Below are positions 33,495 through 44,633 of a stretch of DNA of 64,000 bases, one piece after another; positions within the stretch are counted from its first letter, which is position 1, and the number at the start of each line of letters is the position of its first letter. The stretch spans positions 35,568,431-35,632,430 of the forward strand of contig NC_082696.1 of assembly GCF_949987515.2 (NCBI RefSeq). The letters run 5' to 3'. The position numbers and the translations under genes were made by a program. The notes under the pieces were generated by a model that made no database searches, had not been told where the DNA came from, and saw only the letters and a list, made by a program, of their open reading frames with translations. The stretch comes from Delphinus delphis. Lineage: Eukaryota > Chordata > Mammalia > Artiodactyla > Delphinidae.

Positions 33495-34499
33495 GCTGCT
33501 GGTAGACCCACCTGCCTGCTGTCTGGACACCTCCATCATTTAATATAATCCCCAAATGTTCACAAGTAGCACTATCCCTTAGTGCCTTCCAGGAGATGAT
33601 GTTCTGCCAAACTGAGCTCCCTCCATTTCAAGGCAGGTTGCAGTTTCAGATGTCAGCCCTTCAGACTTGGCCTAATCTTGCTGCAATGAATTGGGCCTTC
33701 AGACTAGAGAGGAAGGCATCTATTTCCTTGTCCAACAACAGCTCAGAGCTATCTGATCACACATCCTTATTCTCACCCCAAGAGCAATTGCTCTAGAAAT
33801 TACTCTACTCACCCATAATCTGAATCTATGGTAAAAGTCATATTTTTTTAACATAGAAATATTTTGATATTTCATGTATCTATTAAAGATTCACCAAATA
33901 CCAAGACACTTCCTTAAGTACCAACAGAAGCACAACCTGAGATTCTGGTGTCAGGGGTGGGATTTAGGTTAATTCTCCCTAAAGGAACATCTCAGCTGAA
34001 TCACCACTTTTCGCAGCGTGTTCCTGAGACTTAGAGATCGGGAAACTAGATTTTTCAGAATATTCAAAGTTGCTCGGGTAATGGACCTTCTTTGAAACAA
34101 ATTCCCAGAAACCAGCATCTAACTCAAATTTTAACTTTAATTCATTGAAAAATTGCAAGTTTACACTAAAGAAACCTGTTAATACCAGCAATAATGGGAC
34201 AAATTAGTATCATGTGCCTCCTGACACGATGCACTGAGAAGAACACAACTTTGCTTCAGTGTTATTCCCCCCAAAGTGTGTAACTTCAATCCGATCATGA
34301 GGAAACATCAGACAAACTCAAATTGAAAGACAGTTCACAAAACAGCTGACCTGAACTCCTTTTTAAAATGTTAAAATGGAAAAAGACAAAGAAACTGTTC
34401 CTGACTTAAAGGGACATGACAACTAAATGCATCATGTGATCCTAGATTGGTGCCAGAACACACCCTCCCAAAATATTTTCATTGGTACAACTGGTGAAA
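33493..34499. other. Unassigned noncoding sequence
   Basis: Nothing recognised. Confidence 0.5.
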
Positions 34500-34825
34500 T
34501 ATAAATAAAATCTATAGATTAGACATTAGCATTGAATCCATGTTAATTTTCAGAAGATAACCATTATAATGTGGTTATGTAAGAGAATTTACTTATTCTT
34601 AAAAAAATGTACACCGAAGTATTTAGGGGTATAGGGCCATTGTGTATGTAACTTATTCCCAAATGGCTCATAAAATAATATTAAGTATCTAAAGAAAGAG
34701 AAAATGATAAAAACAAATGTAAAATATTAATATTTGAGGGAGACTGAGTAAAGGAGTATGAAGCTCTCTGTACTTTATAACTTTTTTGAGTCTAAAATTA
34801 TTTCAAAATAAAAAAGTACTAAAAA
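34500..34825 (+). repeat. Old L1M 3' end relic
   Basis: ATAATGTGGTTATGTAAGAGAATTTACTTATTC, GAAGTATTTAGGGGTATAGG and TTTGAGTCTAAAATTATTTCAAAATAAAAAAG match the 3' UTR pattern of older mammalian L1 families ending at an A-rich tail. Confidence 0.65.
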
Positions 34826-35084
34826 ATATGTAATCCTATATAGCATAAGTTTGTCCTCTTCTAGTGATCAGAATGTGTGAATGACCCACCCACATCACTG
34901 CCCATTAACAAGGCACCTGAGAAGACAATTCAGTTCAACAAGAGCCAATTGTGTGACTAAGATTCCCTCAGTTCCACTCTTGGTAAAACTCCATGTTATT
35001 CCTCTTTCCACATTTAACATTCTTTCTTCACATCTTCCTCCCATCTTCTCTGTTACACTCATGCTTTCTAAGGCATTGCATTCA

Positions 35085-35340
35085 ATGAACTATAGTGTCA
35101 GAGATGGAGTGCAATGCAGTGGATAAGAGAAGGATGTTAGGATGCAATTTCTGGCTCTTCTGTTTACAGCAGTGTGTCCCAGGAAAAGGATTTTTTTTTC
35201 ATCTCTAAAATGAAGGTGATACTAGTTCTTACCTCATGATACTAGTTCTTACCTTATTTATGATGATTAAGTAAGATTAAAATGTAAGATGCCTGCCATA
35301 CAGTAAGTATTCTACGAATGTTACCTATTTGTCTTATTAG
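35085..35340 (+). repeat. MIR SINE relic with a 19-bp internal duplication
   Basis: TGCAATGCAGTGGATAAGAGAAGG, TCATCTCTAAAATGAAGGTGATACTAG, GATGATTAAGTAAGATTAAAATG and GCCATACAGTAAGTATTC follow sense MIR. TGATACTAGTTCTTACCT occurs twice at about 35217 and 35236. Confidence 0.75.
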
Positions 35341-36884
35341 GTTAAATATATTGAGGACCTTAAAGAAAAATAAAATTTGACTCTAATAAATAAATAATTG
35401 GCGCTATCCATAATGTGTTCACATTGTTAGGACACTATGGGCTAGAACTCAGAAGGGAATATGAATTCAAGCAACTACATAGCCATGACTGAATTAAGAA
35501 ATGCCCCGAATCCAAAATAATAGAAGACATGAGCATAAATAAGCAAACTAATTCCATTATAGAGCTGTGACAAATCTAAAACAAAGTAGAAATTACAGGC
35601 AACAGCTTAAGGAAAAATGAAACCAAAAAACAGTACTTTGCCTCCCAGGGGGAGGCTTTAGAAAGATAGGGAAGAATATTTGATTATAAGACAAAAACAT
35701 GTGTAACTTTCTCATTTCCTGCTCACGAGATGCTCTGGCTGCCATTATTTAAGCTGTTTTGAGGATATATAATAAGAGACTAAGCAGATATAAATGTTCA
35801 GCTGGACGATTCTTTATGGCTCCTTGGCACCCCGTGCCAAACATTAATAAGGTTTACGAGAAGCCAGTGAACACTGTAAATTGCTCTGCTTCTAATCTGA
35901 ATCATGCTGCACACTTCATTTGTTTCCTACATGCTGATCTGACAATGAGAGATAAATCTGATAAAGTTCTCTGACTTGGAAAGAGATTTGTTTTCTGTCC
36001 AGGGAATATATCTCTATGAGGAAAAGGTTATTGGGCATGGAGCCATGGGCAATAATATGTGTACCTGAACGCCCCTTTGATATTGAGTGTTGTCACACAG
36101 GATACTTTGCTCAGCCTTTTTAAATGGTCTTGAAGGAATGTTTCTGTGCAACTACCTCAGCTGCAAACCTGCCTGCAGTGAAGTGATTTAGGGCTGAAAT
36201 GTTATTAGGTAAGCCATATTTGACCAGCAAAGGCTGGGCGGCCATCACTTTAGATCCACTGTCACCCCAAACTCTACTGCTTATTTATGTTTTTAATATT
36301 TAGGGGGTAAATATTTCCAAGACACATATTCCAGTTCATACCTTGTCAGGGTATCCTGCAAGCAGGTCAAAGAAAAGGCAACTAACTGGCTTCACCTTGA
36401 TTTTCAAGTAGTATTTCAGACAGTTTTGCATTCTTGACCCTAAATAATATTCTTCCTTAAATAGTAGTGTGTTATATTATAATTGCGTGTAGGCAAAGTC
36501 ATAACTGACAACTACCGGGAAAAAAATTTCCATGGGAAAAAAGAGATACCAGACCCTTTCTATAGAGCACTATATTCTCATTCTTTCTCAAAAGCCTGGA
36601 ATCACAAAAGCTGTATTTCAGAATAACAAGAAATCAAAGTGACACTCGCCATCCAAAATGGTGAGGTTCTTCAAATGAGTATCAGAGATACTCTTTTCTT
36701 TTAATGCAAGGATCTCAAAATATGCCCTGAAAAGCTAAATAAATGGTTAAATTAAAACTGAAACAAATTTTACATAGGACAATAGTTACACTGCCACAAA
36801 AGAATCTGAATTTCAACACAAAAGTAAAAACTATAGCAAGTACTGATGTATACACCAATACTAATAATAATAATTAAAAATAAG
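35341..36884. other. Unassigned sequence, possible conserved noncoding block
   Basis: The 35690-36310 section shows no recognisable repeat, balanced composition and clustered GATA-like and homeodomain-like words (GAGATAAATCTGATAAAG near 35950). This is only suggestive of a cis-regulatory element, and conservation is unknown. Confidence 0.3.
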
Positions 36885-37160
36885 TCATAGCCCACATTTA
36901 CTGAATATTTACTATATACGAGCACTGGGCTAAGCACTTGACATAGATGATCTGTTTGAATCCCTGCTTCTACCCTAAGAGATAAGTACAATTATGACCC
37001 CCACCATGCTATGCAATTATGACACCCCCCACCCAATTCAAAAGATAGAGAGAGCTTAGCAGAGGGAATGTTCCACCCAAGATCACAGTGATTTTAAGAT
37101 GTATGCCCAGGTCTCACTCCAAAGCTCAAGTTCAGCCACTCTGCCATACCACTTCTATCT
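36885..37160 (-). repeat. MIR SINE relic
   Basis: CATTTACTGAATATTTACTATATACGAGCACTGGGCTAAGCACTTGACA matches antisense MIR start. Later CACCCAAGATCACAGTGATTTTAAG and CACTCCAAAGCTCAAGTTC match the far end, with a C-rich insertion at about 36998-37030. Confidence 0.8.
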
Positions 37161-37354
37161 TCTAATTCTGTCCTGTTTCTCCAGCAGCAAAACTCTTTCC
37201 AGGACTGTGAGTACTAGTGATGCCGTAAAGCTAGCAATTTCTTAGAAGACCCATCTGGAGCTCTAGTGAGGAAGAACACTAAGATATAAAGATTCCAACT
37301 GGACTGGGAATGGACACAGGGAAATTCAAACATCCCAATGATGGCAAGTAGCCC

Positions 37355-37640
37355 ATCTGTTGGAAATTCAACAAATATGTATCAAATACCTACTGTGTGT
37401 CTGGCACTGTTCCAGGCACTTGAATTTATGGAGGCAACACACCTTTGGATTCTCTGTGTTCATTCAATGCTTTTATTATTGAATGCTTTTATTATTATTT
37501 AGTATCAGGTTCTATACTAAAAGCCAAGGTTTCCAAGTTAAATAAGACACAGCCCCTAGTTTCCAAGACCTGATAATCCAGTGAAAAACCAACAGACAAA
37601 AACCAGGAGTGCTTTGTTCTTTACTACTATTGTGCTTTCC
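37355..37640 (-). repeat. L2 relic
   Basis: GAAATTCAACAAATATGTATCAAATACCTACTGTGTGTCTGGCACTGTTCCAGGCACTTG is antisense L2 3' end, then AATAAGACACAGCCCCTAGTTTCCAAGACC. Confidence 0.7.
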
Positions 37641-39394
37641 TCTAAAAAATGAGAGTTAACCACCCACATTCAAGATAGCACATCAAACGTTTGAGATATA
37701 TCTTGTTGGGTTTCCTAACTACCCTTTAAAAGAAGCAACATGCCAAGAACCATCTTCAAGCCATAGAATCAGAATGAGTGACAGCTAAAAAGAACCTTAA
37801 AAATCACCCATCTGCACCTACCAATTTCTGAGGATACTGAGGCCTGGGACTCAGGAAGCCACTCATAGATCCCATGTCATCTGGCTCCAGGGACTTTGTC
37901 CTTCCCCCGTGCGTCGCGCTGAGCTACCTCCCTCGTGATCAACCCAGTCCCTTCTGCCTGCCAGGAGAAAATGAAAAGTTTTATTATTCATAATTTTGGA
38001 TAGGTTGTAATATTGTGGGTTTATATGAATTCACTCAAAAATTATACTCAGTAAACCCCAGCGAGCAGTTTAAAGGCACGATACCGCCCCCCGCCATTGC
38101 TGGGAGGGCAAGATGATGATGGCGCAGAAGGGAGGAGAACAGGGGAAGCACATAAATTATGAGAAGGAGTGATTTCATCAAAGTGCCAAGCCCAGTCCAT
38201 GGAATGTTTCAATTGTATAAAATTTATAGTTTTCCGAGGGGGATGATTTACAGGCCCTAATTTTCCACAGTAAAAAGCTCAGTGGGGATTCTGTGAATGA
38301 AATATCTTTTTAAAAATAAATTAAAAATGTAATTCGAAATGAGGGTCAATGGTGCCATGTCTGGAGAATAACTCCTTCTCAGACCAGCTCCAAAAATGAG
38401 TCATGGGAGAAAGACCCTATAAAACATGTGTTATTTTAAAATGTAGAGGAAGTTGTAATAAATAAGAGATATGCAAAAAAGCATATCTGATTCAATTTGT
38501 TCAATCGATAGGATTATATCTTATCATTAGATTTTCAATGAAAAAAGAATACGTGGATAGTAATCAAAGGATTTTAATAAAAGTTAAAGTGTTTAAAGAA
38601 AAGGAGAAAAGAGAAAGGAAGATGGAAAAAGTCATTAAAATAATTAAGAAAATGTGTCTTACATTCAGAGAAAAACAAAATGCAAATATGTATTGGATCT
38701 GACAAATTTGATCAATACGGAATCAGAGCCTACATTTCTCGAGATAATTCTCAGCTTCTCCCTTCAGTGAGGCCCTCCACAGGGAGTACATTAGGAGCCT
38801 TCCCTCTGCCCACAGATGCAGCCAAATGCTAGTCCTGTGAGCGAGGAATGGGCGCAATGAGCCACAATCCAACCTCCACCCCACATGTGTGTTTCTCCAT
38901 TCTTCATAGCTGTGGCTCCATCTCAGCTTCCTGTTAGCAGTTGAATCCTCCACTAGGCTATATCCTGGTCCTTTCAGGCTAAGGTCCTGACAAACTAGCT
39001 GGACCTTTCCAACTTCTCTCTCTGAGAGACTAAATGAACCGCAATCTTAATACACTCAGGTCTTTGCTGCCCACTCCTGGATAGATGACCTTGTATCTCA
39101 GCTCCAGCAAGAGTGAAGTTTGAGTTGACCACACCACTTTGGACAGTGATTATTCAAAGCAAGTTATCTCCCTCAACACACACCCCTAGTTGATTAATTC
39201 CTGGGCTATGTCTCCACCAGCCAGAACTGACTATGTAGCCAAGGGCATCTCACTATTGATGGTGATGATTTAGTAGTTAAAACAAGATCAGAATCGGGTT
39301 TCTGAATTCTATTTCAAGTACTATTATTGATTTGCTAGATGAATTTGATAGTCTCAAATATTTGTGCATTTTCTGCTTCTCTCACTTTTGCAGT
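37641..39394. other. Unassigned sequence, possible conserved noncoding block
   Basis: 37780-37900 has a weak MIR-like signature. 37970-38600 has no recognisable repeat and contains a perfect palindrome around an octamer-like ATGCAAA (38467-38488). No exon evidence. Confidence 0.35.
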
Positions 39395-39950
39395 AGATAG
39401 ACTCTAAGGTGGGCTTCTCATGATCCCCAACTCTTGCTGTTCCAGCCCTTGAATAATTTTACCCCCTTGAGAGTGAGCAGGACGTGTGACTTGCTCCTAA
39501 CCAAATAGAATATGGCAAAGGTGATGGGATTGTTACATTATGTAAGACCCCATCTTACTAACGGACTCACTCCAGAGGCTCTCGGTTGCTTGGCTTTGAA
39601 GAAGGAAACTGCCATTTTAGAAGAGGATCTATGGATGAGAACCATGTAACGTGGAACTGGGGGCAGCCTATAGGAGCTGAGAGGGGCTCCATCTGATAGC
39701 CAACAAGAAGCTGGAGACCTCAGTCTTACATCCACAAGGAAGTGAATTCTGCCAACAACCTGAGAGAGCCTGACAGCATAACCATCACCACGCAAGCCTC
39801 CAAATGAGAACTGAGCCCCAGCTGACCCCTCAGTTGCAGTTTTACAAAGGACACGGTCAAGATGTGGCCAACTTCTGACCCATGGAAATTGTGAGATCAC
39901 AATGTTTGTGGTAATTTGTTAAGCCCCAAGAGATAATGAATACAACTTTA
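39395..39950 (+). repeat. LTR-like relic, probably MLT1-class (ERVL-MaLR)
   Basis: CTTGGCTTTGAAGAAGGAAACTGCCATTTT, GAATTCTGCCAACAACCTGAGAG, CTGACCCATGGAAATTGTGAGATCACAATG and TTTGTGGTAATTTGTTAAG are in the order of a common ancient LTR-like repeat. The terminal block is the complement of the one opening the 14.05 kb relic. The 120-codon minus frame at 39538-39900 lies inside and is not a gene. Confidence 0.58.
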
Positions 39951-40380
39951 ATTCAAATAAATTTAAAAAAATGATTACAATGACAGTGTGGTGGATGCTA
40001 TAGAAGCCTTATTTTTATGATTCCTAAGACAAAGCCTCCAACTTTGAAGGAGTTTACAAGCCAGATGGAAAGATTAAATGAAGTTAAACAGTACTGTGTG
40101 ATAAGTGAGAGCTCAGGGCAGTTCATAATTAACTGCCATATAAATAAGGCAGGCACAAGTGTTCTAGGTGCTATTTGGAAAGACAGGTCACTGGGTGCCA
40201 GGAAGAGTTTCTGATGGAAATTGAGCCAGTCCAACAATTCTTGCAGGATGAATAGGGTTTGCCTTGGCAGAGGTGAAAAGTAACACATTTGTGACTCGAA
40301 GTACACCTCCTTTAGAGAATGGTTAACACATCCCCATCTCTGTAGAATGAAAATGCAATTTTTTATGGGATCAACAATTT
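39951..40380. other. Unassigned noncoding sequence
   Basis: No feature recognised. Confidence 0.45.
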
Positions 40381-40384
40381 TATG

Positions 40385-40780
40385 AGCCTACAATTATATG
40401 ACCTTGACAAGTTATTTTATCCTCACAACCTCAGTTCACTTCACTGTAATTCAGGTATAAGAATGGTAACTTGGGCTTCCCTGGTGGCGCAGTGGTTGAG
40501 AGTCCGCCTGCCGATGCAGGGGACACGGGCTCGTGCCCCGGTCTGGGAAGATCTCACATGCCTCGGAGCGGCTGGGCCCCTGAGCCTTGGCCGCTGAGCC
40601 TGCGCGTCCGGAGCCTGTGCTCCACAACGGGAGAGGCCACAACAGTGAGAGGCCCGCATACCAGGGTGGGGGGCGGGGGGGAGGGAGGAATGGTATCTCT
40701 CCATTAAGTTGTTTTGAAAGTCAAATGAAAAACAGAATTAAAGTGCTTAGCACATGTAAGTGCCTGATAAATACTTGCTC
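40385..40780 (+). repeat. MIR SINE relic split by a CHR SINE
   Basis: Left part ATGACCTTGACAAGTTATTTTATCC to GTATAAGAATGGTAAC. Right part resumes after the SINE and reads AAAGTGCTTAGCACATGTAAGTGCCTGATAAAT, the MIR 3' region. Order and strand agree, so one MIR was interrupted. Confidence 0.72.
40473..40687 (+). mobile_element. CHR SINE, short form, with G-rich tail
   Basis: Head GGCTTCCCTGGTGGCGCAGT and body to GAGGCCCGCATACCA. In place of oligo(A) the tail is a G-rich run (40664-40683). GAATGGTAACT (40461-40471) and GAATGGTATCT (40688-40698) are the duplication. Confidence 0.93.
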
Positions 40781-42020
40781 TTTTATTACCAAAAGGACTG
40801 TTAATACCTGCTAGAAGAAGAGACTGCAGTTCAACAGAGAGCTCTCTTTTCACCAGATCCTTCAGCCAGCTCAGAGGCAAGTTAAGAGTCTCAGCCTCTC
40901 TCTCAATACTGGGGCCATTTCAAAGAAATGTTGCTTTCCACTCTGGCTTCCTGCCTTGTGTTGTCAGGCACTTTGATGGCAATGAAGTTTCCCTGTACTA
41001 AACCCCGAGTGACTTGAGGACGAAGGCCTATTTCATCCTAACGCGCACCAGGTCCCAAAAAAAGCTTTGCATGTAGTAAATCCTCCGAAAGGGGTTTTGT
41101 TTTGTGTTTTGTTTTTTCAGTGATGATTAGGGCAGCATCTCAGGAGTTGGGAGGGGGTTGGGACGTGGTAAAGACATTTCTTAAAATCCTAGCCTCTATC
41201 CTAGGTCCTTTGAAATACTTTGCTTGAAGTTCCAGAATTTAAGCCCACCCTGTCCAGCCGCAGGGAATTTTCCTGGCCCAGCTAGTAGTAGTTCAACCTT
41301 TTATTTTTTTGTAGCATATCTATTGCCTACCACTTACACATCCTTCTCTTCTTTTCTTTCAGGATCCGTCTTGAGAAATGTTCCCTGCTTGCAAGTTTCT
41401 CCACAATAATCAATTGCTATAATCAATAATGACAGCAATAACCTGTTGAGGTCCCATCGATTTGTATTTTTGCAAGCTCTCACTGCCTCCATGGAGAAAG
41501 CATACAACATCTCTATCATACTAAAAAGTCAAATTTAGACTGCATTACATCTATAGAAAATTTATAAATATGAGGCATATGTGAGTCTTCTGGTTAGGTG
41601 ATGGAATTTACAGTCTTCCTGTTGTTCGGTGCTGACACTGGAACATCAGTACCCAGGAGTTTACTTGGGAGAGTTTCATATGGTCAAATATTACGCATAC
41701 ATTTGGCATCCTGGTGTATTTGAGGAGCAGTGTGTCTTCACACAGACAACTGGCATCTGGCTTGACTGTTGAAGAGTATAGAGGGAAACAGAGATGCCAA
41801 TAGGAAATCAAATGAAAAGAGAAGCATGGAGAATGGCCTTTCTCCCAACCAGAAGAGAAATGGAAACACTATAGCTCCATCAGATAATCAGCTGTCCAAG
41901 TCTGAAAATTCAGTGTACCTTCAGGGTACTTTTACTTAAAATTAATCCAGAATGTTGTTTCCTTAAAATAAATGAAAAAGACCTAAACAACAGAGCTGAT
42001 TTATTTTGAGAATTAAAGCC
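40781..42020. other. Unassigned noncoding sequence
   Basis: A weak L2-like patch at about 40990-41090. A pyrimidine tract ending CTTTCAG at 41345-41362 looks like a splice acceptor, but no exon or donor supports it. Confidence 0.45.
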
Positions 42021-42024
42021 TCCA

Positions 42025-42204
42025 GGAGGAGGATGTGGTGGTAAATGCATGAGTTCCATCTCTGTAACTTACCAGCTGTGTGTCCTTGGGCAAACTGTAA
42101 CCTCTCTGCACATCGGTTTCCTCATCTATAAAAAAATGGGAACAGGCACACCTGCCACCTGACTGCATCAAGTAGTTGTGATTTGGAATTAGATCATGTA
42201 ACAT
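42025..42204 (+). repeat. MIR SINE relic
   Basis: CTGTAACTTACCAGCTGTGTGTCCTTGGGCAAACTGTAACCTCTCTGCACATCGGTTTCCTCATCTATAAAAAAATGGG is one of the best preserved MIR cores in the window. Confidence 0.9.
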
Positions 42205-42207
42205 ATA

Positions 42208-42701
42208 CAGACGGTTCCTGACTTATGATGATTGGACTCCTTTTTTATTTTATGATGGTGCCAAAGCAATACACACGCAATAGAAACTGTACTTCAAATT
42301 TTGAATTTTGATCTTTTCCTGGACTAGTGCTGTACAGTATGATACTCTCTCATGATGCTGGGCAGTGGCAGTGAGCTGAAGCTCCCAGTCATCCACGTGA
42401 TCAGAAGGGCAAACAACTGATAGACTTTCAACCATTCTGTTCCCACACAACCATCCTGTTTTTCACTTTCAGTAAATATTCAATCTATTACGTGAGCTAT
42501 TCAACACTTTATTATACAATAGGCTTTGTGTTCAATGATTTTGCCCAACTGTAGGCTAATGTAAGCGTTCTGAGCACGTTTAAGGTAGGCCAGGCTACGA
42601 TGTTCAGTAGTTTAGGTGCATTAAACGCATTTCAACTTACATATTTTCAACTCCCGATGGATTTATTGGGACAAATCCCTTTGTAAGTTGAGGAAGATCT
42701 G
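42208..42701. mobile_element. Nonautonomous Tigger/pogo-like DNA transposon
   Basis: 494 bp from CAGACGGTTCCTGACTTATG to AAGTTGAGGAAGATCTG. The termini form imperfect inverted repeats and TA flanks each end (42206-42207, 42702-42703), as for Tc1/mariner-Tigger elements. Internal CCCAACTGTAGGCTAATGTAAG and GCATTTCAACTTAC are familiar from primate and other mammalian copies. No transposase. Confidence 0.8.
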
Positions 42702-42703
42702 TA

Positions 42704-43190
42704 TAGCCTCATAAAATATTATTATTATTATTAGCTTCATGGAATCATTTTGTAAGTGGGGCATACATTATAATAAATACAAAATTATTATTAACTGTAA
42801 TAAACATTTGTTGGCCAAAGAGAATACCTTCTTCTGGGAACGTTTGCCTCAGATCCTCCCTGCCCCTCCCCTAGCCCAGACATCATCTGTAGTGTGGAAG
42901 CCACCATGTTGGTATAGAATGAGTCCTCCTGGCCACAGACGATCGGGACAATGTTCCTGAGGCTCGGTCCCATTCTTACCCTCAGAGTATGTGAAGTCAC
43001 CCCCACATCTATACAGTAGATTCCATTAGCAAATTTTGTTTTGCTCAACCTTGTTTAAGTTGGGTTTCTGTCACCTGCAACAAGAAAGGTTTCTAAAACC
43101 ATAAGGGAGACAATAATGAGGTAAGGATACAAAGAAAAGGGGAGAATTTCAAAATGGGAAGACTATCAAAAAGAAGGAACGTAACATAAG
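42704..43190. other. Unassigned sequence with a short (ATT)n
   Basis: (ATT)n at 42717-42731. Otherwise nothing recognised. Confidence 0.5.
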
Positions 43191-43194
43191 AAAT

Positions 43195-43345
43195 GAGACT
43201 GCCTAGGGTATCTGGTTACAGCTATTGAAATCTCAGCATTGTGACTTACTAGTTATGTGACATTGAGCTGGTCACAACTTTAATCCTAATCTATAAAATG
43301 GAACTCGTTTGAAATGCTTATACAATTTTGGGTACAAATGAGATC
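43195..43345 (+). repeat. MIR SINE relic
   Basis: GCATTGTGACTTACTAGTTATGTGACATTGAGCTGGTCACAAC then CTATAAAATGGAACTCG follow sense MIR. Confidence 0.75.
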
Positions 43346-43379
43346 CTTTCTCTTATTTCACCAGATAGGATTAAAACGA

Positions 43380-43829
43380 ACTCAAGAATCTTATACTGGC
43401 TTCATCTTCTACTTCACCTTCTTCTCCTTCCCCTGCATTATCTGAGAATCCCAGGTTTACAAAAACCAATCAGGAGGGTCACCTAACTTCCAATCCAAAG
43501 CATGCAAAAAGTGCCATAGGTTGCAATGGCCTCTGGAAAGAAGGGAAAACTGTCAGCAGCACTACCCTCTCGGCACCGCACTCCACCCAGGCTGCCAGAC
43601 CTGCCAGGCACATGCTCAGCTAGGCCCTTCCAAAGTCCCTGCTGCTCTAAAGCCTCCATGCCCAGACTGGTACAGAGGCCCATCTTTTCCAGACCCACAA
43701 CCACATATTTCTTTCCAATCCCAAATATCACCTCAGAAGTCTGATTGATTTCCTTTTCAATCTCTGGAATTAACAACAACAACAACAAAAAAGTCTTAGG
43801 CCATTTCTTCCCTTGATTCCGGAGCTACC
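43380..43829. other. Unassigned, moderately GC-rich sequence
   Basis: Several overlapping frames of 72-101 codons on both strands occupy 43483-43788 because stops are scarce, with no domain or homology signal. (AAC)n at 43771-43789. Confidence 0.45.
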
Positions 43830-44135
43830 CATGTACCACCCTCCTTCATTAAACCTCTTTCCCAGAGTAGCTACCTGGTCTGTCCTCCCTTGTTGAAGTA
43901 CCTTCACTTTAAGCCTTAACCAAATTATCCTCTCTACCCACTTCCTGGAGACCAGGAATTTGGAATTCCTCTCATAGCTCAGATCTTGAGGCTTGTTCCC
44001 CTTCTAAGACCATGAGCTCCTTGAAAACCGGGAGCACATTTTTATTTTTCTTTGGGTCAAACCATACCCACCACCACCAGCGACCAAAACCTAGCCAAGT
44101 GCCAGGCACATACTCAGCTCTTAAAAGTGCCTAAT
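43830..44135 (+). repeat. L2 3' end relic
   Basis: CTACCTGGTCTGTCCTCCC, GACCATGAGCTCCTTGAAAACCGGGAGCACATTTTTA and CTAGCCAAGTGCCAGGCACATACTCAG follow L2. Confidence 0.72.
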
Positions 44136-44430
44136 ATGAAACCGCAAGATCTTTATCAAAAAAGAGAGTTGGTTTGTCCTGATACTTCTCCAGCTACTTC
44201 CTCGATCATATCGACGTGTGGCTCACTCTTCATGGGCAGGGGTCAGTCTTCTTGTTGACCTCAGAGAGGTAAGTTATGCTGCCTCCCCTTGCATTTTTGT
44301 TTTTGGCATGAGATGAGAACAAAGAAGCATGAAATGGAGGGTGTAAGGTGTACTCACGTGAAGGGCAATGCCTGTTTTCATCATGATTTTCAAGCAGAAT
44401 TAGAAAAGACAGCTTCTGTGCCTTCTTTTT

Positions 44431-44618
44431 TTTTTTTTTTTTTTGCGGTACGCGGGCCTCTCCCGTTGCGGAGCACAGGCTCCGGACGCGCAGGCTCAGC
44501 GACCATGGCTCATGGGCCCAGCCACTCCGCGGCATGTAGGATCCTCCCGGATCAAGGCATGAACCCGTGTCCCCTCATCGTCAGGCGGACTCTCAACCAC
44601 TGCGCCACCAGGGAAGCC
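44431..44618 (-). mobile_element. CHR SINE, short form
   Basis: Left T-tract, GCGGTACGCGGGCCTCTCCCG, right end GCGCCACCAGGGAAGCC. CTGTGCCTTCTTTTT (44416-44430) and CTGTGCCTCCTTTTT (44619-44633) form the duplication. Frames at 44230-44660 are shadows. Confidence 0.94.
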
Positions 44619-44633
44619 CTGTGCCTCCTTTTT

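Noticed and set aside
33352..33543. Frame encoding Thr-His repeats
   Set aside because: Pure translation of the (AC)17 microsatellite.
39538..39900. 120-codon minus frame
   Set aside because: Lies antisense within the LTR-like relic, without any retroviral or cellular domain.
41345..41362. Splice acceptor-like pyrimidine tract with CAG
   Set aside because: No branch site, donor or coding continuation to support an exon. Such tracts are common by chance.
43483..43788. Overlapping frames on both strands as a possible gene
   Set aside because: Long frames in several phases simply reflect stop-poor composition. No domain or signal seen.
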